Source: Hyphomonas adhaerens MHS-3
Lineage (GTDB): Bacteria; Pseudomonadota; Alphaproteobacteria; Caulobacterales; Hyphomonadaceae
Reading direction: 5' to 3'
Assembly: GCF_000685235.1 (NCBI RefSeq)
Contig: NZ_ARYH01000001.1
Location: 1,426,001 to 1,490,000, forward strand
DNA: 64,000 nucleotides
Part shown: positions 32,467 through 40,392 of the stretch, piece after piece
Layout of the letters: every line of letters starts with the position of its first letter
How positions within the stretch are numbered: position 1 is the first letter of the stretch
The notes under the pieces: generated by a model
Databases searched by the model: none
Told to the model about the DNA's origin: nothing
Seen by the model: only the letters and a program-made list of their open reading frames with translations
Position numbers and translations under genes: made by a program

Positions 32467-34059
32467 ATGTCACGTTATTCGGTTTTGATCATTGTTGCGC
32501 TGGTTTGTGCGGCCGGCGTTTATTTCTGGCCGACAGGTCCGGTGGCGCAGAGCGTTGCCATCATTGCCGGTCTCGTCACATTGCTGGGAATTACAGATCT
32601 TTTCCAGCGGCGGCATACATTGTGGCGCAACTATCCGCTCCTGTCCCGTGTGCGCTGGCTGGCGGAAGAGATGCGGCCCTTCCTGCGCTCCTACATTGTC
32701 GAGAGCGAGACGGAAGGGAAACCCTTCAATCACGAAGACCGTTCGATGATGTACCGGCGTGCGAAAGACGTGACGTCTGTCGAACCCTTCGGCAGCCATG
32801 TGGAGATTGATCGTCCGCCTTATGAATGGCTCGCCCATTCCATGGGCGCAGTTCATTGCGACGATACCGATCCACGCGTCATGGTTGGAGCGCCGGGTAC
32901 GTCGCAGCCTTATTCGGCAAGCATCTTCAACATCTCCGCGATGAGTTTCGGCTCGCTCGGGGCGCATGCCATCGAGGCTTTGTCCACGGGCGCCAAGGCG
33001 GGCGGCTTTTATCACGACACGGGCGAAGGATCTGTCTCGCGCTATCACCGCAAGGGCGGCGCGGATCTCGTCTGGGAACTTGGCTCCGGTTATTTCGGCT
33101 GCCGCAACAAGGATGGCAGTTTCGATCCGGAGCGTTTCAAGGACGTTGCTTCAGACCCGCAGGTCAAGATGATCGAGATCAAGTTGAGCCAGGGCGCAAA
33201 ACCCGGCCATGGCGGCGTGCTGCCCGGCGCGAAGGTGACGGCGGCCATTGCGGAAGCCCGCGGCATCGAGGTGGGGGAGACCTGTGTCTCGCCGCCCGCG
33301 CATTCGGCGTTCTCGACGCCGGCCGAGATGATGGAGTTCGTTGCGAAGCTGCGGGAACTGTCCGGCGGCAAGCCGGTGGGCGCAAAGTTTGCGGTCGGCA
33401 ATCGCTGGGAAGTTCTGGCGCTCTGCAAGGCGATGCTGAAGACCGGCGTCCTGCTGGACTTCATGGTCGTCGATGGCGGCGAAGGCGGCACCGGCGCGGC
33501 GCCGGCCGAGTTCCTCGATCATGTCGGCTCGCCGCTGCGCCAGGGCCTGGTCCTGACACGGAACGCGCTCGTCGGTACGGGCCTCAAGGATGAAGTGCGT
33601 CTTGCCTGTTCCGGAAAGCAGGTCAGCGCGTTTGCGATTGCGTCTTCCATGGCGCTTGGCGCTGACTGGGTGAACACCGCGCGCGGCTTCATGTTCTCGC
33701 TTGGCTGTATCCAGTCGCTGAACTGCCACAACAATCGCTGCCCGACCGGGATCGCGACGCAGGACCCGGCGCGCCAGCATGGGCTCGATGTGAGGGACAA
33801 GGCGGTACGGGTCGCGAACTTCCACCGCAACACGGTGAAGGCGCTGATGGAAGTGGTCGGCGCGGCTGGCTGCAAGCATCCCGGCGAACTGACACCGCGC
33901 CACATCATGCACCGGGTCACTGAAGACATCGTTCGCCCTGCGGACGAAGCCTATGACCTGCTGCACCGCGGACAGCTGCTGGCAGACGCGGCCGGGACGC
34001 ATCTCGCCAGCGAATGGGCGATGGCGCAGGCAGACAGTTTCAAACCCGAAGGGTTCTAG
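32467..34059 (+). CDS. FMN-binding glutamate synthase-family protein
   Basis: A 530-residue protein with an N-terminal membrane helix (about residues 5-40) followed by the FMN/Fe-S domain of the large subunit of glutamate synthase. The FMN-binding VVDGGEGGTGAAP block and the 3Fe-4S cysteines CIQSLNCHNNRCPTG are intact, while the glutaminase domain is missing, as in this membrane-anchored subfamily. The reaction is unknown; it is not standard GltB. It precedes a DUF4105 gene by 5 bases. Confidence 0.9.
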   Translation: MSRYSVLIIVALVCAAGVYFWPTGPVAQSVAIIAGLVTLLGITDLFQRRHTLWRNYPLLSRVRWLAEEMRPFLRSYIVESETEGKPFNHEDRSMMYRRAKDVTSVEPFGSHVEIDRPPYEWLAHSMGAVHCDDTDPRVMVGAPGTSQPYSASIFNISAMSFGSLGAHAIEALSTGAKAGGFYHDTGEGSVSRYHRKGGADLVWELGSGYFGCRNKDGSFDPERFKDVASDPQVKMIEIKLSQGAKPGHGGVLPGAKVTAAIAEARGIEVGETCVSPPAHSAFSTPAEMMEFVAKLRELSGGKPVGAKFAVGNRWEVLALCKAMLKTGVLLDFMVVDGGEGGTGAAPAEFLDHVGSPLRQGLVLTRNALVGTGLKDEVRLACSGKQVSAFAIASSMALGADWVNTARGFMFSLGCIQSLNCHNNRCPTGIATQDPARQHGLDVRDKAVRVANFHRNTVKALMEVVGAAGCKHPGELTPRHIMHRVTEDIVRPADEAYDLLHRGQLLADAAGTHLASEWAMAQADSFKPEGF

Positions 34060-34064
34060 CGCCT

Positions 34065-34880
34065 GTGCGCTGGATCTCTCCGATCCTTGTTGCGGCGCTT
34101 GCCGCGTTCGGCGTTTTCCTGCTGGCCGTTGTCACCAAGCAGCCGCGGCATGACCGGGACTGGTATCCGCATCTTTCGCGCCTGCCGCACGTAACGCTGC
34201 AGGATGGCGTCTTCTCCATCGCGCCCTATGGCGACTGGACGTATACAGAAGAAGACCCGGACGAGATGGTGTGGAGCGCGGTGCCGCCGCACCGTATCGG
34301 CGATGTACGCCGCGTCTGGTTCGTCATGGAGCCGCACCCCGGGCTCGCCGTGATGGCGCACACATTCGTGATGTTCGAATTCGGGGAAGGGGATCTGGTT
34401 GGCCTGACGATCGAGGCCCGCAAGGAAACGCGCGAAACCTATTCCGCGCTTCGCGGCGCGTTCAACAAGTTCGAGCTGCTTTACTATTGGGCCAGCCCGC
34501 GGGACCTGATGACCCGCCGCGCGGTGATGATGGACCGGGAACTTTACATGTACCCGCTGGCGCTCAGCCAGGCGGAGGCGGAGGCCTATCTCACCTCGCT
34601 GCTGGACAAGACGGTCTCCATCGAACAGCACCCGCGTTTCTACAACACGCTGACGTCCAACTGCACGAACGAGCTTGCCAAGGCGGCGGACATTCCCTGG
34701 CACCCGGCTTTTATCCTGACGGGCGGCGCCGACCGGGCGCTGCACCTGCGGGGGCGGATCGCGGGCGAGGGCGGTTTCGACGCGGTACACGAAAAGGCCC
34801 GGGTCGATGCCTGCGTGCGCAGGAATGCCTCACGGCCCCACGCGGCCTTCAATGCCGCGCTGGTGGCCTGCGCGGAATAG
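34065..34880 (+). CDS. DUF4105 membrane-anchored protein
   Basis: A 271-residue protein with an N-terminal signal/anchor and the DUF4105 domain: HTFVMFEFGEGD, ARKETRETYSALRG, YYWASPRDLMTRRA and YNTLTSNCTNEL. The TSNCT cysteine and upstream histidine resemble a papain-like permuted peptidase arrangement (family-level expectation). The start is GTG, 5 bases after the preceding stop, so the two genes are co-translated. Function unknown. Confidence 0.82.
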   Translation: MRWISPILVAALAAFGVFLLAVVTKQPRHDRDWYPHLSRLPHVTLQDGVFSIAPYGDWTYTEEDPDEMVWSAVPPHRIGDVRRVWFVMEPHPGLAVMAHTFVMFEFGEGDLVGLTIEARKETRETYSALRGAFNKFELLYYWASPRDLMTRRAVMMDRELYMYPLALSQAEAEAYLTSLLDKTVSIEQHPRFYNTLTSNCTNELAKAADIPWHPAFILTGGADRALHLRGRIAGEGGFDAVHEKARVDACVRRNASRPHAAFNAALVACAE

Positions 34881-34881
34881 A

Positions 34882-34909
34882 AAAGAGGCGCCCGGGAAGG
34901 CGCCTCTTT
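34882..34909 (+). terminator. Hairpin after DUF4105 gene
   Basis: Arms AAAGAGGCGCC and GGCGCCTCTTT pair perfectly over 11 bases around a 6-base loop, just after the stop. The T tract is short (three), so termination is probable rather than certain. Confidence 0.7.
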
Positions 34910-34966
34910 AGAAGGTCCATAGAAGGTCTGTAGAGTGTCTTCTTGATTGCCTTTTGAGGGCCTGGA

Positions 34967-35455
34967 TCAGCCTTCCGGCGAGGCGTTCGCCTCGGACTGG
35001 AGCATGGTGTAGCGCTCGATCCCGATGCGTTCGATCAGGTCGAACTGGGTCTCGATATAGTCGACATGTTCTTCCTCATTATGGAGGATCTTCCCGAACA
35101 GGTCGCGGCTGACATAGTCCTGAACGGATTCCGAATAGGCCATGGCTTCGCGCAGCAGCGGGATTGCCGCGTTCTCGAGCTTCAGGTCGCATTCGAGGAT
35201 TTCCTGAACGCTTTCGCCGATGTGCAGCTTGCCGAGATCCTGCAGATTCGGCAGGCCGCCCAGGAACAGGACGCGCTGGACCAGCCAGTCGGCATGCTCC
35301 ATTTCCTCGATCGATTCCTTGTATTCCTTCTCGCCGAGCTTCGAGACGCCCCAGTCCTGCAGCATGCGGGCATGCAGGAAATACTGATTGATGGCGGTGA
35401 GCTCGTTCTTCAGCGCCTTGTTCAGGTAGTCGATGACCTTCTTGTCGCCTTTCAT
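34967..35455 (-). CDS. bfr: Bacterioferritin
   Basis: Iron-storage protein of 162 residues. Ferroxidase ligands are recognisable: Glu in NELTAINQYFLHARM, Glu-x2-His in ESIEEMEHADWL, and Glu-x2-His in LHNEEEHVDYIETQ; the haem-binding Met lies in the usual place after the second helix. The start at 35455 follows AAGGAG. The Bfr-associated ferredoxin gene lies upstream on the same strand after 165 bases. A 5-base-arm palindrome lies in front. Confidence 0.95.
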   Translation of the reverse strand: MKGDKKVIDYLNKALKNELTAINQYFLHARMLQDWGVSKLGEKEYKESIEEMEHADWLVQRVLFLGGLPNLQDLGKLHIGESVQEILECDLKLENAAIPLLREAMAYSESVQDYVSRDLFGKILHNEEEHVDYIETQFDLIERIGIERYTMLQSEANASPEG

Positions 35456-35487
35456 GGGGGGAGCTCCTTCAATGTGTGGGCAGTGCT

Positions 35488-35503
35488 TACGTGAATATAC
35501 GTA
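35488..35503. promoter_or_regulatory. Palindrome before bacterioferritin gene
   Basis: TACGTGAATATACGTA has 5-base perfect arms TACGT/ACGTA around six bases, about 33 bases before the bfr start. Possible operator; regulator unknown. Confidence 0.35.
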
Positions 35504-35619
35504 GCAGATAGGCCGATTGCGCCCCGGACGCAAGAAAAACCCAATTAAATCAATTGCATATGAGAGTGCGAAACAGTCTCAGACGGTTCGGGAAAATCCA
35601 GCAATACCAGAAGCTTGGC

Positions 35620-35820
35620 CTATTCGGCGGCCATCAGAGACGGGGCGGGGCCGCGATCAATGTCAGTGTCTGCGATCAGTTCGCCGATCGAGGGCCGGCA
35701 TTTGCCGCACTGGAAGCGGCAGCCATGATGCGCCTGCACAGCTTTCGGATTGTCCGCACCGGCCTCGACGGCCGCGCGGACGCTCTTGCAGTTCAGGGCA
35801 TTGCAGACGCAAATGATCAT
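35620..35820 (-). CDS. bfd: Bacterioferritin-associated ferredoxin
   Basis: A 66-residue (2Fe-2S) protein with the BFD fingerprint CVCN near the start, then HHGCRFQCGKCRP: four cysteine ligands. It helps release iron from bacterioferritin. The ATG at 35820 is preferred by family start; one at 35829 is in frame. A Fur-like box lies just upstream, consistent with expression under iron limitation. Confidence 0.9.
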   Translation of the reverse strand: MIICVCNALNCKSVRAAVEAGADNPKAVQAHHGCRFQCGKCRPSIGELIADTDIDRGPAPSLMAAE

Positions 35821-35839
35821 GAGAACCATTTGCAGTCAC

Positions 35840-35854
35840 TGCGAATGATTGTCA
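35840..35854. promoter_or_regulatory. Fur-like box upstream of bfd
   Basis: TGCGAATGATTGTCA matches the 7-1-7 Fur pattern TGATAAT-N-ATTATCA at 10 of 14 positions and lies 20 bases before the chosen start. Confidence 0.5.
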
Positions 35855-35873
35855 ATACGGTTTTTTTACCGGC

Positions 35874-36581
35874 TCAGTTTGCCGGCCGCCAGACCGACAG
35901 CGACACGCCGCTGCCGATGTCCAGGATCGTCGTCTCATACCCGTTCGAGACGTCCGAGATGTAGTCGACAAAGGGTTTCAGCGTTTTGCGGAAGGAGTGG
36001 ACATTGTCGGCAAAGATCACCGCGCCCGGCGCCAGTTTCGGCTCGATCAGTTTCAGCACGGGAATGTAGAGATCCTTCCAGCCGTCCAGGAACAGGAAGT
36101 CGACCGGGCCTTCCAGCGGGGCGAGGCTTTCCAGCGCGTCGCCTTCGCGGATGTCCGACCAGCGGGACAGGCCGGCATCGCTCAGATTCTCCAGCGCGAT
36201 CCGGGCCTTGTCCGGATCCTTCTCGGTGCCGGTAAAGAAGCCGCCGGTCTCCCGCGCTGCAGCCGCCAGGTAGATGGAGGAAATGCCATAGGAGGACCCG
36301 AACTCGACGATGTTGCGGGCCCCCCGCGACAGCGCCGTCAGGTACATGAAGCGTCCGAATTCCTCCGACACGGGGATATAGGCCTTGGCGAGGTAGGGCT
36401 CGGCCGCTTCGAAGGTCGAGCGTCCGGTGAACTTGCCCGCAATGATGGCGGGCAGGGCGCGGGCAAAGACCAGCGCGTCCCGGCCAGATGCGGCTTGGTG
36501 CAGATGTTTCAGCGTGTGCGCCACGTCGGCATCGTTCAGGCCGTTTCCGGCATGGCCGGTATGTCTGCAATCGAAAGGCAT
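35874..36581 (-). CDS. Class I SAM-dependent methyltransferase
   Basis: A 235-residue Rossmann-fold methyltransferase: motif I IVEFGSSYGISSIYLA, acidic motif II TGTEKDPDKA, and DFLFLDGWKDLY that resembles the catechol/caffeoyl O-methyltransferase loop; motif GAVIFADNVH follows. Substrate unknown. It is divergent from a TetR-family gene, with a palindromic operator between them, so that regulator probably controls it. Confidence 0.88.
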   Translation of the reverse strand: MPFDCRHTGHAGNGLNDADVAHTLKHLHQAASGRDALVFARALPAIIAGKFTGRSTFEAAEPYLAKAYIPVSEEFGRFMYLTALSRGARNIVEFGSSYGISSIYLAAAARETGGFFTGTEKDPDKARIALENLSDAGLSRWSDIREGDALESLAPLEGPVDFLFLDGWKDLYIPVLKLIEPKLAPGAVIFADNVHSFRKTLKPFVDYISDVSNGYETTILDIGSGVSLSVWRPAN

Positions 36582-36619
36582 GGGGCTTTCCTTTCCTGTC
36601 TAAAGCACCTACCGTCTAA

Positions 36620-36641
36620 AATATGAGTAATAGCTCATATT
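36620..36641. promoter_or_regulatory. TetR-type operator
   Basis: Perfect 8-base arms AATATGAG and CTCATATT are separated by six bases (TAATAG), a 22-base site between the divergent methyltransferase and TetR genes. Size and symmetry fit a TetR dimer. Confidence 0.75.
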
Positions 36642-36658
36642 GAAACTCGCATTCGGCC

Positions 36659-37276
36659 ATGACCCAGACCACGATCCCAAAGCCCAGAAAATCACCAGTA
36701 CAGGCCCGGTCTACCGCGACGGTGGACGCCATCCTTGAAGCGGCGGCTCGCATTCTCGAAAGCGAGGGATTCGAGGGCTACACCACCAACGCCATTGCAA
36801 AGCGGGCCGGTGTCTCCATCGGGTCGCTCTACCAGTACTTCCCGAACAAGGATGCGGTGACGGCGGCCCTCGTCATGGCGGACGCGATGCAGCTGCATGA
36901 CAATGTCTATGCCGCGGCCGAGGCGACTGCCGGGCAGGATTTCCGGATGCAGCTGAATGCGCTGATTGATGTCGTCGTGGCCCACCAGCTCGACCGGCCA
37001 GCGCTGGCCCGCCTGATCGATGTGGAAGAACACCGGCTGGCCACCGATCCCGAACTGGAGGCCAAGCACGCCTCCGTGCTGGCGCTGATCCGGGAGCTCC
37101 TCGTCGCCAACCGGATCGACCTGCCGTTCGACCTCGATGTTGTGGCGAAAGACCTGTTCGGCATGGTGCACGGCATGTGTGACTTCGCCGGGGACTATGG
37201 CGAAACGGACCCGGACCAGTTGAAGGCCCGCATCCGCCACGCCGTGCTCAGCTATCTTGGGGTTCCAGCCAGCTGA
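36659..37276 (+). CDS. TetR-family regulator
   Basis: A 205-residue repressor: N-terminal helix-turn-helix (AILEAAARILESEGFEGY..., TNAIAKRAGVSIGSLYQYFPNKDAV) and a ligand domain resembling the TetR_C/PsrA-like all-helical type. It is divergent from the methyltransferase gene and probably represses it and itself through the 36620-36641 palindrome. Its 3' end overlaps the convergent XRE gene by 29 bases. Confidence 0.92.
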   Translation: MTQTTIPKPRKSPVQARSTATVDAILEAAARILESEGFEGYTTNAIAKRAGVSIGSLYQYFPNKDAVTAALVMADAMQLHDNVYAAAEATAGQDFRMQLNALIDVVVAHQLDRPALARLIDVEEHRLATDPELEAKHASVLALIRELLVANRIDLPFDLDVVAKDLFGMVHGMCDFAGDYGETDPDQLKARIRHAVLSYLGVPAS

Positions 37277-37475
37277 AGACGTCCTCGACGCCTATGCCGA
37301 ACACGCGGGAGATCCGGAACGCGCTTTCGAGGGAAGGGGAGTAGCGGCCCTGCTCGATGGCGATCACGGTCTGGCGGGTGACGCCGATCGCTTCGGCCAG
37401 CGCCGCCTGGCTCATATTGCCGTGTTGCTCACGCAGCTCGCGGATACGATTCCCAATGGGGGGGCGCTTGGCCAT
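37248..37475 (-). CDS. XRE-family regulator (YozG-like)
   Basis: A 75-residue Cro/C1-type helix-turn-helix protein (MSQAALAEAIGVTRQTVIAIEQGRYSPSLESAFRISRVFG). Such small regulators usually pair with a small membrane protein, and here the partner lies 2 bases upstream on the same strand. The repeated operator elements before that partner are its likely targets. Confidence 0.93.
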   Translation of the reverse strand: MAKRPPIGNRIRELREQHGNMSQAALAEAIGVTRQTVIAIEQGRYSPSLESAFRISRVFGIGVEDVFSWLEPQDS

Positions 37476-37477
37476 GG

Positions 37478-37900
37478 TTAAACGCCCCGGCGGAACATGA
37501 AGATCTGGAAGGCGTATTCCGCGACCTGGCTGGCCATCAGCGCGCCAAATACGATGTGGAACAACATGTTCCCGTCATTGTTCCAGCCGAATTGCCAGAG
37601 GCCTGCGACGGCGCCGATGGCGAGCACCACGCCGGACCAATGGCCCGCCTTGTCCAGGATCGCACGCTCGCGCTCATCCACCGGGGCGTCTGCTTCCTTG
37701 CCGGAGGTGCTGGCGATAAGGATGTTTGCGAGGATCGAAGCCAGGACGATCAGGACGATATAGCCGATCACGAACCGGATGTTCGGCGCGGCTGTCTCGC
37801 CCAGGGCTTCGGAGAGGCCGATCACCCGCTTGAAATACCAGATCCCGGCCAGGATCAGGACAAGCCCCATGCCCCAGGCGGTTTTCTCTCGGAATGACAT
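37478..37900 (-). CDS. Small membrane protein paired with XRE regulator
   Basis: A 140-residue protein with four predicted helices (around residues 10-28, 45-65, 88-105, 112-135) and a short acidic loop (PVDERERAILDKAGHW) between the second and third. Members of such regulator-coupled membrane proteins are of unknown function. First gene of the pair; palindrome and direct repeats lie immediately upstream. Confidence 0.8.
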   Translation of the reverse strand: MSFREKTAWGMGLVLILAGIWYFKRVIGLSEALGETAAPNIRFVIGYIVLIVLASILANILIASTSGKEADAPVDERERAILDKAGHWSGVVLAIGAVAGLWQFGWNNDGNMLFHIVFGALMASQVAEYAFQIFMFRRGV

Positions 37901-37916
37901 TCATCGTCCCTTTCGA

Positions 37917-37979
37917 TGTCAAAAATATCTTACACATCATGTGGTCAAAGATTTTTGACATGTCAAATATTTCTTACAC
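37917..37979. promoter_or_regulatory. Repeated operator elements before the membrane/XRE pair
   Basis: TGTCAAAAATATCTTACAC at 37917-37935 recurs as TGTCAAATATTTCTTACAC at 37961-37979 (17 of 19 bases, 44 bases apart). The second copy abuts a perfect 14-base palindrome TTTGACATGTCAAA at 37954-37967. Likely autoregulatory site of the XRE protein, possibly reading in both directions. Confidence 0.65.
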
Positions 37980-38074
37980 GATTTGACGCGCCGGGAGCCC
38001 GCGCGGGCCTGTTTGATTTGAGTGACAGGGGGATCCGTCCTAGGCTGAAGGCCCTGAAAAGGAGGGAGGAAAAT

Positions 38075-38308
38075 ATGTCCAACGATGCTGCTGCCGGCAC
38101 AATGATGATTGTGTTCGGTGTCGTCTATCTGGCGATAATCGTGTTGTTCATTGTCGGGTACTGGAAGATCTGGAGCAAGGCCGGTTTCAACGGGGCGTGG
38201 TCCCTGCTGATGCTGGTACCACTGGTCAATCTGATCGCTTTTCTGTATCTGGCCTTTGCTGATTGGCCCATTCACAAGCGTCTCCGCAATCCGGATACGT
38301 TTAACTAG
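38075..38308 (+). CDS. Small two-helix membrane protein
   Basis: A 77-residue protein with two membrane helices (about residues 8-28 and 38-62) and the signature GFNGAWSLLMLVPLVNLIAF typical of small conserved membrane proteins of unknown function. The start at 38075 has a strong GGAGGGAGGA site; the frame is open to 37916 but without one. Divergent from the XRE pair. Confidence 0.78.
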   Translation: MSNDAAAGTMMIVFGVVYLAIIVLFIVGYWKIWSKAGFNGAWSLLMLVPLVNLIAFLYLAFADWPIHKRLRNPDTFN

Positions 38309-38399
38309 GCCAGCCAGCCGATCGCTTTACCGGTAGCCGGCGTTCGCAAGACGCGACCGTCGGCTTCCTTTATTTGTCCTCCGGGAGACCCTTACCGAA

Positions 38400-39992
38400 A
38401 TGACCGATTTCTCCATCCTCGCCGAATCCGCCAAGGCATGGCCGTTCGAACTGGCGCGGAAACTCAAACAGCGTGTTGAGCAGCAGGAGAAAGCAGGCAA
38501 GCGAAAGCCCGGCGATCCCGTGATCTTCGAGACGGGCTATGGCCCTTCAGGCCTGCCGCACATCGGCACATTCGGCGAAGTGGTCCGCACGACCATGGTG
38601 CGCCATGCGTTTGAAGTGCTGACGAAGGGCGAGGTTCCGACGCGCCTGATCTGCGTGTCCGACGACATGGACGGCATGCGCAAGGTGCCGCCGACCGTGC
38701 CGAACCCGGAAAAGCTGGAGCCTTATCTGCAGATGCCGCTGACGGCGGTGCCGGACCCGTTCGGCACGCATGAGTCCTATGGCAAGCACATGAATGCGCG
38801 TCTCTGCGCCTTCCTCGACCAGTTCGGCTTCGAATACGAATTCCTGTCGGCAACGGAATGCTACAAGTCCGGCCGCTTTGACGAGATGCTGAAGCGCTCG
38901 GCTGAGAAGTATCAGGAGATCATGGACGTGATGCTGCCGACGCTGGGCGAGGAACGCCAGGCGACCTACAGCCCGTTCCTGCCGATCCATCCGGACACGG
39001 GCCACGTTCTCTATGTGCCGATGAAATCCGTCGACGGCGCCAATGGCACGATCACTTTCGACGACGAAGCGGGCAAGGAATTCACGCTGCCGGTCACCGG
39101 CGGGCATGTGAAGATGCAGTGGAAGCCGGACTTCGGCATGCGCTGGGCCGCCCTCGGCGTGGACTTCGAAATGTTCGGCAAGGACCATCAGGCCAATGCA
39201 CCGATCTATTCGAAGATCACGAAGATCCTCGGCAAGCGCCCGCCGGAGCAATATGTCTACGAAATGTTCCTGGACGAGAAGGGCGAGAAGATCTCCAAGA
39301 CCAAGGGCAATGGCATCTCGGTCGAGGACTGGCTGAAATATGCGCCGGACGAGAGCCTCAGCCTGTTCCAGTTCCAGAAGCCGCGCGTGGCGAAGAAGCT
39401 CTATTTCGACGTCATCCCGAAGGCTGTGGACGAGTACCTGACCTTCCTGGAGAAGTATCCGCACGAGGAGCCCGCCCGGCAGATCGAGAACCCGGTCTGG
39501 CACATCCACAACGGCAATCCGCCGGAAGTGGACATGCCGGTCAGCTTCGCGCTGTTGCTGAACCTGGTGGCCGTGGCGAACCCGGAAGACAAGTCGCAGC
39601 TCTGGGGCTTCATCACCCGCTATGCGCAGGATGCGTCCCCGGAGACACATCCGCTGCTGGACGAACTCGCCGGGTATGCGATGCGCTACTACACGGACTT
39701 TATCCTGCCGGAGAAGACCTATCGCGCCCCGACCGAGCAGGAACGCACGGCGATGGCGGACCTGTCGGCCCACCTCAAGGCCTTCTCGGATGAGCCCACT
39801 TCGGAAAACCTGCAGACGCTGACCTTCACGATCGGCAAGGACCACCATTTCGAGAATTTGCGGGAATGGTTCAAGGCGCTTTACGAAGTGCTGCTCGGGC
39901 AGGCGCAGGGGCCGCGCTTTGGCAGCTTCGCGGCGCTTTATGGCAAGGACAACACGGCCCGCCTGATCGACGAGTCGCTGGCCCGCGGCTGA
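38400..39992 (+). CDS. lysK: Class I lysyl-tRNA synthetase
   Basis: Charges tRNA-Lys. The 530-residue protein is the class I (Rossmann) type found in archaea and many alphaproteobacteria: HIGH motif variant in [13 protein letters not shown] and KMSKS variant EKISKTKGN. No class II LysRS is in the window. A short lipoprotein gene follows on the same strand after 70 bases but operon membership is doubtful. Confidence 0.96.
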   Translation: MTDFSILAESAKAWPFELARKLKQRVEQQEKAGKRKPGDPVIFETGYGPSGLPHIGTFGEVVRTTMVRHAFEVLTKGEVPTRLICVSDDMDGMRKVPPTVPNPEKLEPYLQMPLTAVPDPFGTHESYGKHMNARLCAFLDQFGFEYEFLSATECYKSGRFDEMLKRSAEKYQEIMDVMLPTLGEERQATYSPFLPIHPDTGHVLYVPMKSVDGANGTITFDDEAGKEFTLPVTGGHVKMQWKPDFGMRWAALGVDFEMFGKDHQANAPIYSKITKILGKRPPEQYVYEMFLDEKGEKISKTKGNGISVEDWLKYAPDESLSLFQFQKPRVAKKLYFDVIPKAVDEYLTFLEKYPHEEPARQIENPVWHIHNGNPPEVDMPVSFALLLNLVAVANPEDKSQLWGFITRYAQDASPETHPLLDELAGYAMRYYTDFILPEKTYRAPTEQERTAMADLSAHLKAFSDEPTSENLQTLTFTIGKDHHFENLREWFKALYEVLLGQAQGPRFGSFAALYGKDNTARLIDESLARG

Positions 39993-40062
39993 GGATTGCT
40001 GCGCCGTAAGATGCTCTCAACATTTGCCTGATCTAGTCTCCCCTTAACAGGGGAGACGAGAC

Positions 40063-40389
40063 ATGCGCATTATCCGGGCCGTCCTGCTGGCGGCCGTCTT
40101 CACCGTCGCGCCGGGCTGTGTTGCCTCGAAAGTCGTGACTGCGCCAATCGGCTTTGCCGTCGATGCCGTGGGCGTGGCGGGAAAGGGCGTCGTCTGGGTT
40201 GGCGGTTCGGCCGTGCGGGTGACCGGCGATGTGCTGGACGGGCCGGACGAGTATGTCCGTCTCGACGTGACCTACAGGAACGGCAAGCACGTCCGCAAAA
40301 CGATCAAGAAAAAGAACCTTGAGCGTCAGCTGAAGAAGCTGGGCAAGAAGGGCAAGATCGTCGACGTCGAGGTGTCGCCGGCAGACTGA
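40063..40389 (+). CDS. Probable small lipoprotein, hypothetical
   Basis: A 108-residue protein with a signal sequence ending in VAPGC (lipobox-like, Cys19), a Val/Gly-rich stretch that resembles beta repeats (GFAVDAVGVAGKGVVWVGG), and a very basic tail (KKKNLERQLKKLGKKGK). No family recognised. It ends 4 bases before the stop of the convergent serpin gene. Confidence 0.65.
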   Translation: MRIIRAVLLAAVFTVAPGCVASKVVTAPIGFAVDAVGVAGKGVVWVGGSAVRVTGDVLDGPDEYVRLDVTYRNGKHVRKTIKKKNLERQLKKLGKKGKIVDVEVSPAD

Positions 40390-40392
40390 CCG

